Part shown: piece after piece, positions 24,702 to 34,801 of the stretch | Position numbering within the stretch: the stretch's first letter is position 1 | Layout: each line of letters opens with the position of its first letter | Source: Desulfatitalea tepidiphila | Lineage (GTDB): Bacteria > Desulfobacterota > Desulfobacteria > Desulfobacterales > Desulfosarcinaceae | Assembly: GCF_001293685.1 (NCBI RefSeq) | Contig: NZ_BCAG01000006.1 | Location: forward strand, 372,001 to 436,000 | Direction of reading: 5' to 3' | Length of the DNA: 64,000 nt | The notes under the pieces: generated by a model | Databases searched by the model: none | Seen by the model: only the letters and a program-made list of their open reading frames with translations | Told to the model about the DNA's origin: nothing | Program-made: the position numbers and the translations under genes

Positions 24702-25584
24702 ACGGCATCGTCGTCGTCGATAAACCGGCGGGCATGAGCTCGGCCAAGGTGGTGGCCGAAGTCAAAAAAAAATGGGAGCCGCCCGAGTGGGGCATACCGG
24801 AACGCTGGACCCCTTCGCCACCGGCGTACTGATATGTTGTATCAATCAAGCCACCCGCTTGGCGCGCTTCTTTTTGCACGGTGGAAAACGGTACGAGGCC
24901 GTCATGCGGCTGGGTTCGACGACCGACACCCAGGATGCCACGGGCCGTATCGTCGCCACGGCGCCCCTGCCCGATCTGGATGAATCGTCTCTGGCGTCGG
25001 TGTTTCGGGGTTTGGAAGGGCCACAATGGCAGCATCCACCGGTGTTCGCGGCCCTTAAGCACCAAGGCACGCCGTTGTACAAGCTGGCCCGTCGTGGCAA
25101 ACCGGTCCAAAAGCCGCCCCGTCAGGTCACCATTTCGACCCTGCGCATCCTGCAGGTCGCGTTGCCCGATGTCCGTTTTGAGGTGGCCTGTTCCGCCGGC
25201 ACCTATGTGCGCACCTTATGCCACGACATCGGCCAGACGTTGGGATGCGGTGGCCATTTGGCCGAGCTGCGCCGTACGGAAAGCAGCGGCTTCGGTCTCG
25301 ATCAGGCCGTAACGCTCGACCGACTCGGGGAGCTCGACCCATGGCAGGTGCTGATCCCCATGGCCGAGGCATTGAAAGGCATGCCGTCCGTGACGGCCGA
25401 TGACCAGATGATCGCCCATATGGAACAGGGCCGCCCGCTCAAGCCCGAATGGTTCAAGGAGCGCGACCCCATGGGCTCACCGGCCGACACCCTGATGATC
25501 GTTGATCGGGCCAACACGTTAAGGGCGCTGATCGAGTGGTCCCCGGAAGACGGCACCTACGTTTATGGTTGTGTTTTTAAATAA
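24686..25584 (+). CDS. truB: tRNA pseudouridine(55) synthase TruB, frameshifted at A9 tract
   Basis: TruB makes pseudouridine 55 in the T-loop of tRNA. The N-terminus (ATG 24686, reading NGIVVVDKPAGMSS then KVVAEVKK) is in one frame; the rest (from 24772: GAARVGHTGTLDPFATG with the catalytic Asp, then YEAVMRLGSTTDTQDATG and GTYVRTLCHDIG) is in another. The two meet at nine consecutive A (24764-24772). One additional A, or the loss of two, would restore a single normal-length frame. Either a homopolymer error, a real mutation, or slippage that makes the full protein. The downstream ORF alone would lack the first 29 or so residues, including the DKP motif. Overlaps nrnA by 16 bp. Confidence 0.85.
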
Positions 25585-25633
25585 TTCATAGCAAACTCAT
25601 CAAACTGGTTGATCAATAAGGAGGAGCACGAAA

Positions 25634-25903
25634 GTGGTATTCACAACAGAGGATAAAAAGCAGCTGATTGAGCAATATAAACTGCATGACACCGACACCG
25701 GTAGCCCGGAAGTTCAAATCGGGTTGCTCACCCATCGGATTTCTTATCTCACCGAGCACCTGAAAATTCACAAGAAAGATCATCATTCACGCCGCGGGTT
25801 GTTGATGTTGGTGGGCCGCCGTCGTCGCTTGCTCAACTACGTCAAAAAGAACGATGTGCAACGCTATCGCACGATTATCGACACATTAGGACTTCGCCGA
25901 TAG
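25634..25903 (+). CDS. rpsO: 30S ribosomal protein S15
   Basis: 89 residues, GTG start with AAGGAGGAG just upstream. Typical S15: [35 protein letters not shown] and [14 protein letters not shown]15 binds the 16S central domain. In E. coli S15 represses its own mRNA and is cotranscribed with pnp, the same order seen here. Confidence 0.97.
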   Translation: MVFTTEDKKQLIEQYKLHDTDTGSPEVQIGLLTHRISYLTEHLKIHKKDHHSRRGLLMLVGRRRRLLNYVKKNDVQRYRTIIDTLGLRR

Positions 25904-25936
25904 CCATCCAGTCCGCGGATCACGCCTGCGGCCATA

Positions 25937-25980
25937 GACCGGAGCGCCAACGCATCCGAAAGGGTGCGGTGTCGCCGGTC
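25937..25980 (+). ncRNA. GAAA-capped hairpin between rpsO and pnp
   Basis: A long imperfect stem: GACCGG...CCGGTC at the base and CGCATCC/GGGTGCG under a GAAA tetraloop. No T-tract follows, so it is not a simple terminator. In E. coli an RNase III hairpin in this same gap starts PNPase autoregulation; this is the likely counterpart by position, not by sequence match. Confidence 0.5.
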
Positions 25981-26088
25981 GTCGCTGCATTGAATTGAAC
26001 GGCGGCCCAATACCATTAGGTACGGTGCCGCAACTCGCAGCTGATTGTGTGTTTCATGAAAGGCCGCAATATTTTAAGGAGAAATTGA

Positions 26089-28188
26089 ATGGAAATAAAT
26101 GTAAAAACCGATGTTGGGGGAAAGCCGCTCACGATCCAATCCGGGAAAGTGGCCAAGCAGGCCGACGGCGCGGTCGTCGTCCAATACGGTGACACCATCG
26201 TACTGGTCACGGCCGTGGCCGCCAACGACGAACGGCCGGCCGACTTTCTACCCCTTTCGGTTGAGTATCAGGAAAAAATTTACGCCGCCGGCCGAATCCC
26301 CGGCAACTATTTCAGGCGTGAAATCGGACGCCCCAGTGAAAAAGAGACGCTCACCGCACGATTGATCGACCGACCGATCCGGCCGCTGTTCCCTAAAAAA
26401 TGGCGCTATGAAACCCAGGTGATCGCCACGGTGCTTTCCATGGACCAGGAGAACGATCCGGACGTCCTGGCCGTGGTCGGTGCCTCGGCGGCCCTGACCA
26501 TTTCCGACATCCACTTCGACGGCCCCATTGCCTGTGTCCGCGTGGGACGCATCGATGGCCAATTCGTCGCCAATCCGACGCTGAGCCAGATCGAATCCTC
26601 GGATATCAACCTCGTCGTGGCCGGATCCAAGACCGGTGTGGTCATGGTGGAGGGCGGCGCACAGATCATCACCGAGGACGATATGCTCGAGGCGCTGTTC
26701 TTCGGCCACGAAGCCCTGAAACCGATTATCGACATCCAGGAAGAGCTTCGGGCCGCTTTAGGCAAAGCCAAGCGCCCCTTCGCGCCACCGGCAACGGACG
26801 AGGCCCTGGCCGCCCAATTGGAGGCGATCGCCAGCGAACGCATTCGTCAAGCGCTGGATATCCATGACAAAATGGCGCGACACAGCGCCATGCGCGCACT
26901 GAAGGCGGAGATTGTCGATGGCCTGGGAGACGCCTACACCGAGCGCCGCGCCGAATGCATGGAAATTTTGGGAGATCTGCTCAAAAAAATCTCACGACAG
27001 ATGATCCTCAAGGAGGGACTGCGTATCGGAGGACGCAAGTTTGATGAAATCCGCCCGATCACCTGTGAAGTCGGGCTGCTTCCCCGTCCCCACGGCAGCG
27101 CCCTTTTTACGCGAGGCGAGACCCAGGTACTCGGCGTGCTCACTTTAGGATCGGGCCCGGATGAGCAGCGCGTGGAAACCCTCAGCGGAGAAGAGATGCG
27201 CCCCTTCATGCTGCATTACAACTTTCCACCTTACTCGGTGGGCGAAGTCAAACGCGTCGGGGGCCCCAGCCGCCGCGATATCGGTCACGGTGGCTTGTCC
27301 ACCCGCGCCATCGAAAAGATCCTGCCGGATCGGGAAAATTTCGATTACACGATCCGGTTGGTCTCCGAGGTACTGGAATCCAACGGCTCCTCATCCATGG
27401 GCACCGTTTGCGCCGGGACCATGGCGCTGATGGACGGCGGCGTACCGATCAAGGCGCCGGTTTCGGGAATTGCCATGGGCCTGGTCAAGGAGGGAGATCA
27501 AGTGGTGATTCTCTCCGATATCCTGGGCGACGAAGACCACACCGGCGACATGGATTTCAAGGTCACCGGCACCCGGGAAGGTATCACTGCGCTTCAGATG
27601 GACATCAAGATCAAGGAGCTGTCCCGGGACATCATGCAGAGGGCCCTGGCCCAGGCACGCGCCGGAAGGCTGCATATTCTCGACAAAATGCTCGAAGCCA
27701 TCGGCCAGCCCCGACAGGACATTTCTCAATACGCCCCCAAAATCTTGACGATCAAGATCAACCCCGACAAGATCCGCGACCTCATCGGTCCGGGCGGCAA
27801 GGTGGTCCGCGCCATTCAGGCCGAAACCAACACCCGCATCGAAATCGATGACAGCGGTCTGGTCAAAATTGCAGCCACCAACGAGGCCGAGGGGAAACTG
27901 GCCCTGGAGCAGGTGCAGGCCATCGCCATGGAGCCCGAAGAAGGGGCCATTTATGAAGGCAAGGTCGTCAAGACCACCGATTTCGGAGCCTTCGTGCAAT
28001 TGGCGCCGGGCACCGACGGATTGGTCCACATCTCCCAGTTGGCCAACCGGCGGGTGGCCAAAGTCACCGATGTGGTCAAGGAAGGCGACATCGTCCGCGT
28101 CAAGGTCCTGGAGGTGTCCCAGGACGGCCGCATCCGGCTCAGTCTGAAGGCGGCCCTGGAAGAGGAAAAGAACCAAGGTGGTCAATAA
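26089..28188 (+). CDS. pnp: polyribonucleotide nucleotidyltransferase (PNPase)
   Basis: 699 residues: two RNase PH domains (about 1-220 and 310-550, the second with [20 protein letters not shown] and [13 protein letters not shown]), the linking alpha-helical domain, then KH (about 553-615, [12 protein letters not shown]) and S1 (about 620-690, [17 protein letters not shown]). It phosphorolytically degrades mRNA from the 3' end. Shine-Dalgarno AAGGAGAAA upstream. The stop overlaps the next gene by 11 bp. Confidence 0.97.
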   Translation: MEINVKTDVGGKPLTIQSGKVAKQADGAVVVQYGDTIVLVTAVAANDERPADFLPLSVEYQEKIYAAGRIPGNYFRREIGRPSEKETLTARLIDRPIRPLFPKKWRYETQVIATVLSMDQENDPDVLAVVGASAALTISDIHFDGPIACVRVGRIDGQFVANPTLSQIESSDINLVVAGSKTGVVMVEGGAQIITEDDMLEALFFGHEALKPIIDIQEELRAALGKAKRPFAPPATDEALAAQLEAIASERIRQALDIHDKMARHSAMRALKAEIVDGLGDAYTERRAECMEILGDLLKKISRQMILKEGLRIGGRKFDEIRPITCEVGLLPRPHGSALFTRGETQVLGVLTLGSGPDEQRVETLSGEEMRPFMLHYNFPPYSVGEVKRVGGPSRRDIGHGGLSTRAIEKILPDRENFDYTIRLVSEVLESNGSSSMGTVCAGTMALMDGGVPIKAPVSGIAMGLVKEGDQVVILSDILGDEDHTGDMDFKVTGTREGITALQMDIKIKELSRDIMQRALAQARAGRLHILDKMLEAIGQPRQDISQYAPKILTIKINPDKIRDLIGPGGKVVRAIQAETNTRIEIDDSGLVKIAATNEAEGKLALEQVQAIAMEPEEGAIYEGKVVKTTDFGAFVQLAPGTDGLVHISQLANRRVAKVTDVVKEGDIVRVKVLEVSQDGRIRLSLKAALEEEKNQGGQ

Positions 28189-29434
28189 AACCCGACTTCC
28201 CAACGGCATCCGCATCGTCTCGAAGCATATGCCTCACGTTCGATCGGTCTCCATGGGAGTGTGGGTCGACGTGGGGGCCAGGGACGAATCCGACGAACAA
28301 AGCGGGCTGTCTCACTTTATCGAACACATGATCTTTAAAGGGACGGCCCGCCGAAGCGCTTATGAAATCGCCAAGGCCTTCGATGCCGTCGGCGGCCACA
28401 CCAACGCCTTCACCTCCACGGAAAATACCTGCTACCATGCGCGCGTCATGGATGCCCACCTGGAGACCATGGTCGATATCCTGTCGGACATCTTCCTCAA
28501 TTCCGTGTTTGCCCCCGAAGAGGTGGAGCGCGAACGGCCGGTCATTTTTCAGGAGATCGGCATGGTCGAAGACTCACCCGAGGAGTTCGTGCATGTGCTG
28601 GCCGGCGGGGATTTCTGGGGCGATCATCCCTTGGGCCGCTCGATCCTGGGTACCCGGGAACACGTGATGGGCTTTTCCGCCGAGACCATCAAAGACTATT
28701 TTCAGCGCCTGTACCATCCGGAGCGCATCGTCATCTCGGCAGCCGGCAATGTGGATCATGACCATTTTACCGACCTCGTCGGACCGACCTTCGCCACCAT
28801 CCACAACGGCCATCCGCTGCCCACCCGCACCACCCCGGACATCCATCCCAAAACCAGCTGCCAGGCGCGTACCCTGGAACAGGTCCACATCTGCCTGTCG
28901 ACCCAGGGTCTTTCCGTCACCGATCCGCGTCGGTTCGCGTTTTCCCTGCTGAGCACCATTCTGGGCGGCAACATGAGTTCACGCCTCTTTCAGGAAATAC
29001 GGGAAAGACGCGGCCTGGCCTATTCGGTCTACTCGTTTATGATGTCCTACGTGGATACCGGCATGTTCGGCGTCTACACCGCGGTCAATGCCGAGCAGAT
29101 CCAACGCACCATCGATCTGATCCTTCAGGAGATCCGGAAACTCGGCCGCACGCCCGTATCTGCGGATGAACTGCAGGATGCCAAGGAGTACACCAAGGGC
29201 AACCTGCTGTTGGCCGCCGAAAGCGTCGACAACCAAATGGTGCGGTTGGCCCAGAACGAACTGAATTTCGGCGAATACATCCCGGTGGACAAGGTGGTTC
29301 AAAACATCGAAGCGGTCTCCACAGACGACATCCAGGCCGCCGGCGCCCAACTGTTTCAAAGCGATCAAAGCGCCCTGACCCTGCTCGGGCCGGTCGACAA
29401 GGCAACACGTTTTGAAGCCATTTTCGATGAATAA
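28178..29434 (+). CDS. M16 family zinc metallopeptidase (pitrilysin-like)
   Basis: 418 residues, GTG start inside the end of pnp. The inverted zinc motif HxxEH is intact (His46, Glu49, His50 in SHFIEHMIF), with a distal Glu in the helix around [14 protein letters not shown]. The C-terminal inactive half carries the family [13 protein letters not shown]. Comparable to the PqqL/YmxG-type peptidases that often follow pnp (YmxG in Bacillus). Substrate unknown. Last gene of the large operon before a short inverted repeat. Confidence 0.93.
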   Translation: MVNKTRLPNGIRIVSKHMPHVRSVSMGVWVDVGARDESDEQSGLSHFIEHMIFKGTARRSAYEIAKAFDAVGGHTNAFTSTENTCYHARVMDAHLETMVDILSDIFLNSVFAPEEVERERPVIFQEIGMVEDSPEEFVHVLAGGDFWGDHPLGRSILGTREHVMGFSAETIKDYFQRLYHPERIVISAAGNVDHDHFTDLVGPTFATIHNGHPLPTRTTPDIHPKTSCQARTLEQVHICLSTQGLSVTDPRRFAFSLLSTILGGNMSSRLFQEIRERRGLAYSVYSFMMSYVDTGMFGVYTAVNAEQIQRTIDLILQEIRKLGRTPVSADELQDAKEYTKGNLLLAAESVDNQMVRLAQNELNFGEYIPVDKVVQNIEAVSTDDIQAAGAQLFQSDQSALTLLGPVDKATRFEAIFDE

Positions 29435-29480
29435 TGGATCGTTTCATTTTCAGCTTTTGAAATAAAACCATTCGATCCAT
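29434..29480. other. inverted repeat after the M16 gene
   Basis: ATGGATCG/CGATCCAT enclose a smaller TTTCA/TGAAA stem. It starts at the stop codon of the M16 gene and may end the rimP-to-M16 transcript, although no T-tract follows. The gap to dut (29481-29615) is AT-rich and includes two copies of ACTTAAAACTT. Confidence 0.4.
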
Positions 29481-29615
29481 AACAACAATCAAATGACACC
29501 ATTCCTTCACTTTAAACTTAAAACTTTAGACTTAAAACTTTTCTAAAATCTCTTATAACCGGTAAGTTAATAAAATATTTCATACATTTCCTTGATTGCG
29601 TAAAGTAGCGACCCC

Positions 29616-30080
29616 ATGCCACAGGATCCTCTCATTGCCTTCAAACGCCTGAATCCCGAACATGACGACGACCTTCCCTTACCTCGCTACATGACGCCCC
29701 ATGCCGCCGGCATGGACGTCTGTGCCGCGGTCGACGATCCCATCGACCTTGCACCCGGACAGATTGCCTTGATCCCCACCGGCCTGGCCATGGCCATGCC
29801 CCACGGCTACGAAGCCCAGATCCGACCGCGCAGCGGCCTGGCCATCCATCATGGGATCACGGTGGTCAATTCGCCGGGGACCATCGACAGCGACTATCGG
29901 GGAGAGGTCAAGATCGGCTTGATCAATCTGGGCACAGCCCCCTATACAATCCGTCGCGGCGAGCGTATCGCCCAGATGGTGATCCAGCGGGTATGCCGGG
30001 CCCAGATTTCACAGGCCGACGAATTGGACACCACCAAACGCAATGCCGGTGGATTCGGCAGTACTGGATCGGGTGCCTGA
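29616..30080 (+). CDS. dut: deoxyuridine 5'-triphosphate nucleotidohydrolase
   Basis: 154 residues with all five trimeric dUTPase motifs: AAGMDVCA (1), IRPRSGLA (2), [14 protein letters not shown] (3, with catalytic Asp), [11 protein letters not shown] (4) and the C-terminal AGGFGSTG (5). It hydrolyses dUTP to dUMP, keeping uracil out of DNA and feeding dTMP synthesis. The N-terminus is slightly longer than average. The next gene starts 1 bp after the stop. Confidence 0.96.
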   Translation: MPQDPLIAFKRLNPEHDDDLPLPRYMTPHAAGMDVCAAVDDPIDLAPGQIALIPTGLAMAMPHGYEAQIRPRSGLAIHHGITVVNSPGTIDSDYRGEVKIGLINLGTAPYTIRRGERIAQMVIQRVCRAQISQADELDTTKRNAGGFGSTGSGA

Positions 30081-30081
30081 T

Positions 30082-30897
30082 ATGGATGCAGAGGACGCCC
30101 TGGACGGAGCCGGGCCTTGCGGACTATCGGTGTGCATGCTGGCCAGCGGCAGCAAAGGCAATGCGATCTATGTCAGCGATGGGGCCACGTCGCTGCTGGT
30201 GGATGCAGGGTTGTCCGGTATCGACATCCAGCGCCGGATGGAATGGGCCGGGCTTAGCCCGGAGCGGCTCAGCGCTATCGTCGTTTCCCATGAACACAGC
30301 GATCATATCCGCGGCGTGGGGGTTCTGTCACGGCGTTACAAGCTGCCGGTCTACATCTCCCCGGATACCCTGAAGGCCGCCGGCAGCCAGATGGGACGAC
30401 TGCATGACATCCGGCCATTTCACATTGGCCGTTCGTTTGCTATCAATAATTTGGCGCTCCATCCGTTTGCCACATCCCACGATGCCCAGGATCCGGCCGG
30501 CTTCACCATCTCCCGCAACGGCCAGAAGGTCGGCATCGCCACGGATCTGGGCGTGGCCACCGGAATGGTGCGGCAACATCTCAAAAATTGTACACTGCTC
30601 GTGCTGGAGGCCAACCACGATCCGGACATGCTGGTCAACGGTCCCTATCCCTGGCCGCTCAAACAGCGGATCAATAGCCGTAACGGCCATCTGTCCAACA
30701 AAGACTCCGGCCATCTGCTGGCCGAGATCCAGCACGACGGTCTCTGCCATGTGATCCTGGCGCACTTGAGCGAAACCAACAACACACCGGAAAAAGCACT
30801 GGACACGGTTGAACGCGTCCTGGGCGGCGCCTCGCGATCCTTTCAAATCCACGTGGCATGCCAGGAGCGCTGCGGGAGCCTGTTGATCCTTAAATAG
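30082..30897 (+). CDS. MBL fold metallo-hydrolase (YycJ/WalJ-like)
   Basis: 271 residues from the ATG at 30082, directly after dut. Zinc-binding motif SHEHSDHIRGVGVL (HxHxDH), preceded by the family start MLASGSKGNAIYV; later ligands fit IATDLGVATG and HLSETNN near the C-terminus. It resembles the YycJ/WalJ nuclease-like family, often linked to DNA repair or wall control, but the true substrate is not known. Its end overlaps psd (opposite strand) by 8 bp. Confidence 0.88.
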   Translation: MDAEDALDGAGPCGLSVCMLASGSKGNAIYVSDGATSLLVDAGLSGIDIQRRMEWAGLSPERLSAIVVSHEHSDHIRGVGVLSRRYKLPVYISPDTLKAAGSQMGRLHDIRPFHIGRSFAINNLALHPFATSHDAQDPAGFTISRNGQKVGIATDLGVATGMVRQHLKNCTLLVLEANHDPDMLVNGPYPWPLKQRINSRNGHLSNKDSGHLLAEIQHDGLCHVILAHLSETNNTPEKALDTVERVLGGASRSFQIHVACQERCGSLLILK

Positions 30898-31801
30898 TGC
30901 CTGTCCAGCGTCCAACCCGCTCGCCGTAACGCACCAGGGTTTCGACGCCCCGGCTCGATTTTTCCAGGATATCCGCATCCACGCGGAGACGATCCGGACC
31001 CACCAGAACGATCACCGTGGAGCCGCCGAATTGGAAATAACCCTTTTCCTGGCCACGCCGGCAGCGTCCGCCGGCCGGTTGGTGCTGCACGACGCTGCCC
31101 ACCATCATGGCCCCCACTTCCACCTGGACCGTGGTGCCCCAGCGCGCGCACTCGACCAGGCACCAGTGGCGGTAGTTGGTGCAATGCACATCGGGCTTAT
31201 GGCGCAAGGCCAGCGGATTGACCGAATGAAGCGGGCCTTCGATGACGTGCACCGGCCCCTGAACGCCATCCTCCACATAGCCGAAACGGTGATAGTCGCA
31301 GGGGGCGAGACGATAGACGAGGCAGACGCCGCCGTCAAATAGATCAACCAGACGGGCACCCCCCATCAGCTCGGGAACGGTCATCGAGGCGTCCTTGATG
31401 GTCAGCCGCGTGTCGGCCTCGATTGAAAAAACGCTCAAGCGCGCATCGGCCGGCGATATCATCGCCGTGGCATCGGCGTCGATGGGACGCGCCCCATCTT
31501 TATGCTGTCGGATAAAAAAATCGTTGAAACTGGCGAATCCGTCACGGGGAACCCGAACCTCGGACTGGTCGATGCCATACTGATCCACGAAGGGGGCGAT
31601 TTTACTGCGGCTGCAGGAATGTTGCTGCATCCGGCCGTAAATCTTTGACCAGATCGGCCGGCACAGCAATCGGCTGGTAGCGGCCCGGCCCCAGGGTGTA
31701 CCGTAAAAAAGGTCCATCCATTTACGGCCGTAAACCTGTTCGATCTCCATTCGGCCCGAGCGGCGATTGTAAATGGGTATGTCTTCAGATGCGGACGCCA
31801 T
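30890..31801 (-). CDS. psd: phosphatidylserine decarboxylase-type protein
   Basis: 303 residues. Landmarks: FASFNDFFIRQHKDGARPID, SPADARLSVF, the His-containing CDYHRFGYVEDG, and the self-cleavage/pyruvoyl site YFQFGGSTVIVL (GGST, where Ser becomes the pyruvoyl group). It makes phosphatidylethanolamine from phosphatidylserine at the inner membrane. The ATG at 31801 has a GAGG ribosome site; the longer frame adds an unlikely extension. Together with a DoxX gene and menG it may form a minus-strand unit. Confidence 0.92.
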   Translation of the reverse strand: MASASEDIPIYNRRSGRMEIEQVYGRKWMDLFYGTPWGRAATSRLLCRPIWSKIYGRMQQHSCSRSKIAPFVDQYGIDQSEVRVPRDGFASFNDFFIRQHKDGARPIDADATAMISPADARLSVFSIEADTRLTIKDASMTVPELMGGARLVDLFDGGVCLVYRLAPCDYHRFGYVEDGVQGPVHVIEGPLHSVNPLALRHKPDVHCTNYRHWCLVECARWGTTVQVEVGAMMVGSVVQHQPAGGRCRRGQEKGYFQFGGSTVIVLVGPDRLRVDADILEKSSRGVETLVRYGERVGRWTGTI

Positions 31802-31865
31802 GTTGTTTCCTCGATAGCTGTTTGTCGGTTGATCCACCGTGCGACAGTGGACCGGCCAAGCGCAA

Positions 31866-32276
31866 TCACTTGGTTTCGATTTTCACGGCGACGGCAAATC
31901 GACCTGGACCGGAAAAGAGCAGCCCCAGGCAGACGCACGCCAGGGCACCGGCATACAATGGCAGGGTCTTGTATCCTATATGTATGAAATTGAAAAAATA
32001 AAGGGCATAGACGACGGCCAGAAACAAGGCGCAGACGCGGAACAGATAACCGGTCAGCAACCCCACCGCAGCCAGGATTTCCACGGCCAGGATCACCAGA
32101 CCGACCACTTGAACGGAAAAATCGGCCTGCAAGAAGCGAATTTCACGGCCCACCGAAATCCAGGCCCCCGTTCCATCGATGAGGCGCGGCAGGGCGTAGA
32201 CCAACTGGCTCAAGGCGACGCCCACCCGCATGATCAACAGTCCCAGGTTCATCTGGCGCTCATTGGCACTTTGCAT
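31866..32276 (-). CDS. DoxX-like membrane protein
   Basis: 136 residues with four hydrophobic helices (for example MRVGVALSQLVYALPRLI, VVGLVILAVEILAAVGLL and LPLYAGALACVCLGLLF). The size and helix layout match the DoxX family of small quinone- or sulfur-linked inner-membrane proteins. It lies between menG and psd, so a membrane-lipid or quinone link is reasonable but unproven. Confidence 0.75.
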   Translation of the reverse strand: MQSANERQMNLGLLIMRVGVALSQLVYALPRLIDGTGAWISVGREIRFLQADFSVQVVGLVILAVEILAAVGLLTGYLFRVCALFLAVVYALYFFNFIHIGYKTLPLYAGALACVCLGLLFSGPGRFAVAVKIETK

Positions 32277-32346
32277 ATCCCGTCCTTATCGTTGCAGTTT
32301 TTCGATCACACCCCCGCCTGCCGCATGCTCGACAAGCTCGAATCGA

Positions 32347-33075
32347 TCACGGTTTTTCACCGGTAAACAGCACCGCGATACCCATGGTCATTTTGCGGTA
32401 AACCACCTTACCGAATCCGGCCGACTGCATGATTCCGGCAAAATCTCCGGCCGATGGAAAGTTCGCCACCGAAGCGGGCAGGTAGCTGTAGGCAAACCCA
32501 TGTTTGCTGAACAAGCGGCCCAGCAGGGGTAGCACCCGATGAAAATAAAACATGTAGACGGATCGGAGCATCCCCCTGTCCGGTGACGCCAACTCCAGAA
32601 CCGCCAACCGACCCCCGGGCTTTAACACCTGATAAAGTTGCCGCAGCGCCGTCTCTTTGTCCTGTATGTTTCGGATACCGAAGGCAATGGTGACGGCATC
32701 GAAACGGTCTCGGCCGAACGGCAGCCGAAAAGCGTCGGCGGCGAGCAGGGCAATGCAGTCTCTGGAACCGCGATTGTCAACCTTGGGTCTGGCCAGGTGC
32801 AGCATGCGGGGTGCAAAATCCGCCGCAGCGACGAACACCCCCTCTCCAGTCCGCTGCACGATCTCGAGGGCCACGTCGCCGGTACCGCAAGCCACGTCCA
32901 ATACCCGGGCACCAGGGGCCAACCGCAATCCCTCGACCATCGCCCGCCGCCAGAACACATCCCGGCGCAGGCTCAGCAACCGATTCAAAAAATCGTAGTG
33001 GGGCGCAATGTGGTTAAACATATCACGCACATATGGCAACTCCCGCGATTTCATTGACAACCTAAGCTCTTGCAT
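32347..33075 (-). CDS. menG: demethylmenaquinone methyltransferase (UbiE/MenG)
   Basis: 242 residues. The UbiE N-terminal signature VRDMFNHIAPHYDFLNRLLS, motif I VLDVACGTGDVALEI and the UbiE signature region VTIAFGIRNIQDKETAL are all present; the C-terminus ends KMTMGIAVLFTGEKP. In an anaerobe it most likely makes menaquinone from demethylmenaquinone. An in-frame ATG at 33054 is an alternative start. Upstream of DoxX and psd on the same strand. Confidence 0.9.
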   Translation of the reverse strand: MQELRLSMKSRELPYVRDMFNHIAPHYDFLNRLLSLRRDVFWRRAMVEGLRLAPGARVLDVACGTGDVALEIVQRTGEGVFVAAADFAPRMLHLARPKVDNRGSRDCIALLAADAFRLPFGRDRFDAVTIAFGIRNIQDKETALRQLYQVLKPGGRLAVLELASPDRGMLRSVYMFYFHRVLPLLGRLFSKHGFAYSYLPASVANFPSAGDFAGIMQSAGFGKVVYRKMTMGIAVLFTGEKP

Positions 33076-33278
33076 TAATTTTCGCCATTGATTACGTATG
33101 CCGTTTGCAATGATAAAGCATTCAGTGGGCCGGTGATCCGGCCCATGCGACCACTACGCCGCGGATGGGGTTTTGCCGGCCGTTCCATCGGCAAGGGTCG
33201 TTTGTGGCTTAATATAGCCGGAATCCGTATCCCTAACACACAACAGAGACTCTCAACAAGGATCAATCGGAACGCTTT

Positions 33279-34394
33279 ATGAAAGGGAAAAGAGACTACT
33301 ACGAAGTTCTCGGCGTCGCCAAAAGCGCCTCGGATAACGAACTGAAAACCGCCTATCGAAAATTGGCACTCAAATACCATCCCGACCGGAACCCGGGAGA
33401 CAAAGCGGCCGAGGAAAATTTCAAGGAGGCCGCCGAAGCCTACGAGGTGCTGCGTGATCCCCGCAAACGGCAGATTTACGATCAATATGGTCATCAAGGC
33501 TTGGAAGGCAGCGGTTTTTCCGGATTCGGCGGCTTCGAGGACATCTTTTCCAGCTTTGGCGATATTTTCGAAGACTTTTTCGGTTTCAGCAGCCGACGCG
33601 GCGGTCGCGGGCGCGCCAGCAGGGGTGCGGACCTGCGCTACGATCTGAGTATCACCTTCATGGAAGCGGCCTTCGGCGTGGAAACCACCATCGATCTGGA
33701 TAAGCATGAAACTTGCGATGCCTGTCACGGAACCGGCATCGAACCCGGCACCCAAGCCGAAACCTGTCCTCATTGCCGTGGTGCCGGCCAGATCGGTCGC
33801 AGCCAGGGGTTCTTTACGATCCGTACCACCTGCCCCCACTGCGGCGGCACCGGGCAGGTGATTTCCCACCCGTGCAAAAAATGCAATGGCAAGGGGCAGA
33901 AAAAGATTTCCAAGAAAGTTTCGGTCCGAATCCCAGCCGGGGTCGACAACAACTCACGCCTAAGGCTCAGCGGCGAAGGCGAAGCCGGCGCCATGGGTGG
34001 CCCTCCCGGTGACCTTTACGTTTTTATCCACGTAAAACCGCACGAATTTTTCAGGCGCGACGAAAACGATGTCATCTGCCAGATTCCCATTTCGTTCATC
34101 CAGGCCACCCTGGGCGATCGTATCACCGTACCCACCCTGGAGGGTGAAAAGAGCTTGGATATCCCCAAAGGGACTCAGTTCGGAGATGTATTCCGTTTTC
34201 GCGGTGACGGCATCCCCTCGTTGCGCAATGGCCGCAAAGGCGATCAAATCGTCCAGGTGACCATCAAAACCCCGACCAACCTGAACAAAAAGCAAGAGGC
34301 GCTGCTCAAGGAATTTTCCAAGCTGGAGGACGCCAAGTTGGGCAAGCGGCTGAAAAACATCATTAAAGATACGGCGGCCAAAGCCTTTCAATAG
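33279..34394 (+). CDS. dnaJ: chaperone protein DnaJ
   Basis: 371 residues, full length: J domain (1-70) with the HPD tripeptide ([10 protein letters not shown]), a Gly/Phe-rich linker ([14 protein letters not shown]), four CxxCxGxG zinc motifs ([32 protein letters not shown]) and the C-terminal client-binding domains. It partners with DnaK, which is not in the window. No obvious heat-shock promoter precedes it in the 200-bp divergent region shared with menG. Confidence 0.96.
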   Translation: MKGKRDYYEVLGVAKSASDNELKTAYRKLALKYHPDRNPGDKAAEENFKEAAEAYEVLRDPRKRQIYDQYGHQGLEGSGFSGFGGFEDIFSSFGDIFEDFFGFSSRRGGRGRASRGADLRYDLSITFMEAAFGVETTIDLDKHETCDACHGTGIEPGTQAETCPHCRGAGQIGRSQGFFTIRTTCPHCGGTGQVISHPCKKCNGKGQKKISKKVSVRIPAGVDNNSRLRLSGEGEAGAMGGPPGDLYVFIHVKPHEFFRRDENDVICQIPISFIQATLGDRITVPTLEGEKSLDIPKGTQFGDVFRFRGDGIPSLRNGRKGDQIVQVTIKTPTNLNKKQEALLKEFSKLEDAKLGKRLKNIIKDTAAKAFQ

Positions 34395-34420
34395 CCGATC
34401 ATCATAGGAGCAGTGGTACC

Positions 34421-34801
34421 ATGTTCGAACTCAAAATACTGACCCACTTCGCGGCCGCGCATCAACTGCAAATGGTGGCCAAAAAATGTGAAAACCTGCA
34501 CGGACACAACTGGAAGGTTGAGGTTTGCGTGACCGGTGATCGCTTAAACCCGGCCGGCGTGCTGATCGACTTCGGTGAACTCAAGACCCGCGTCAAACAG
34601 ATCATCGATACCCTGGACCACAAATTTCTTAATGAGTTGAATCTCTTCCCCGGCGCGCCATCTTCGGAAAACATTGCCCTCTACATCGCCGAAGCCCTGG
34701 CCAAACGACTTTCCGAAACCGATGTCCGGGTCAGCCGGGTGACGACGTGGGAATCGGAAGACGCCTGTGCCACCTATTATCCGGCTGCGGCGAAAGCCTA
34801 A
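34421..34801 (+). CDS. queD: 6-carboxytetrahydropterin synthase QueD-like
   Basis: 126 residues of the 6-pyruvoyl-tetrahydropterin synthase fold. Zinc ligands: His of FAAAHQL and the two of LHGHNW; the catalytic Cys is in KKCENLHGHN; the C-terminal WESEDACATY holds the substrate-binding Glu. It is expected to act in the queuosine/preQ0 pathway. Its end overlaps murB on the opposite strand by 4 bp. Confidence 0.9.
   Translation: MFELKILTHFAAAHQLQMVAKKCENLHGHNWKVEVCVTGDRLNPAGVLIDFGELKTRVKQIIDTLDHKFLNELNLFPGAPSSENIALYIAEALAKRLSETDVRVSRVTTWESEDACATYYPAAAKA

Noticed and set aside
24772-25584. truB starting at the internal ATG 24772
   Set aside because: The codons just upstream in the other frame encode the conserved TruB N-terminus, so this ATG is an artefact of the frameshift.
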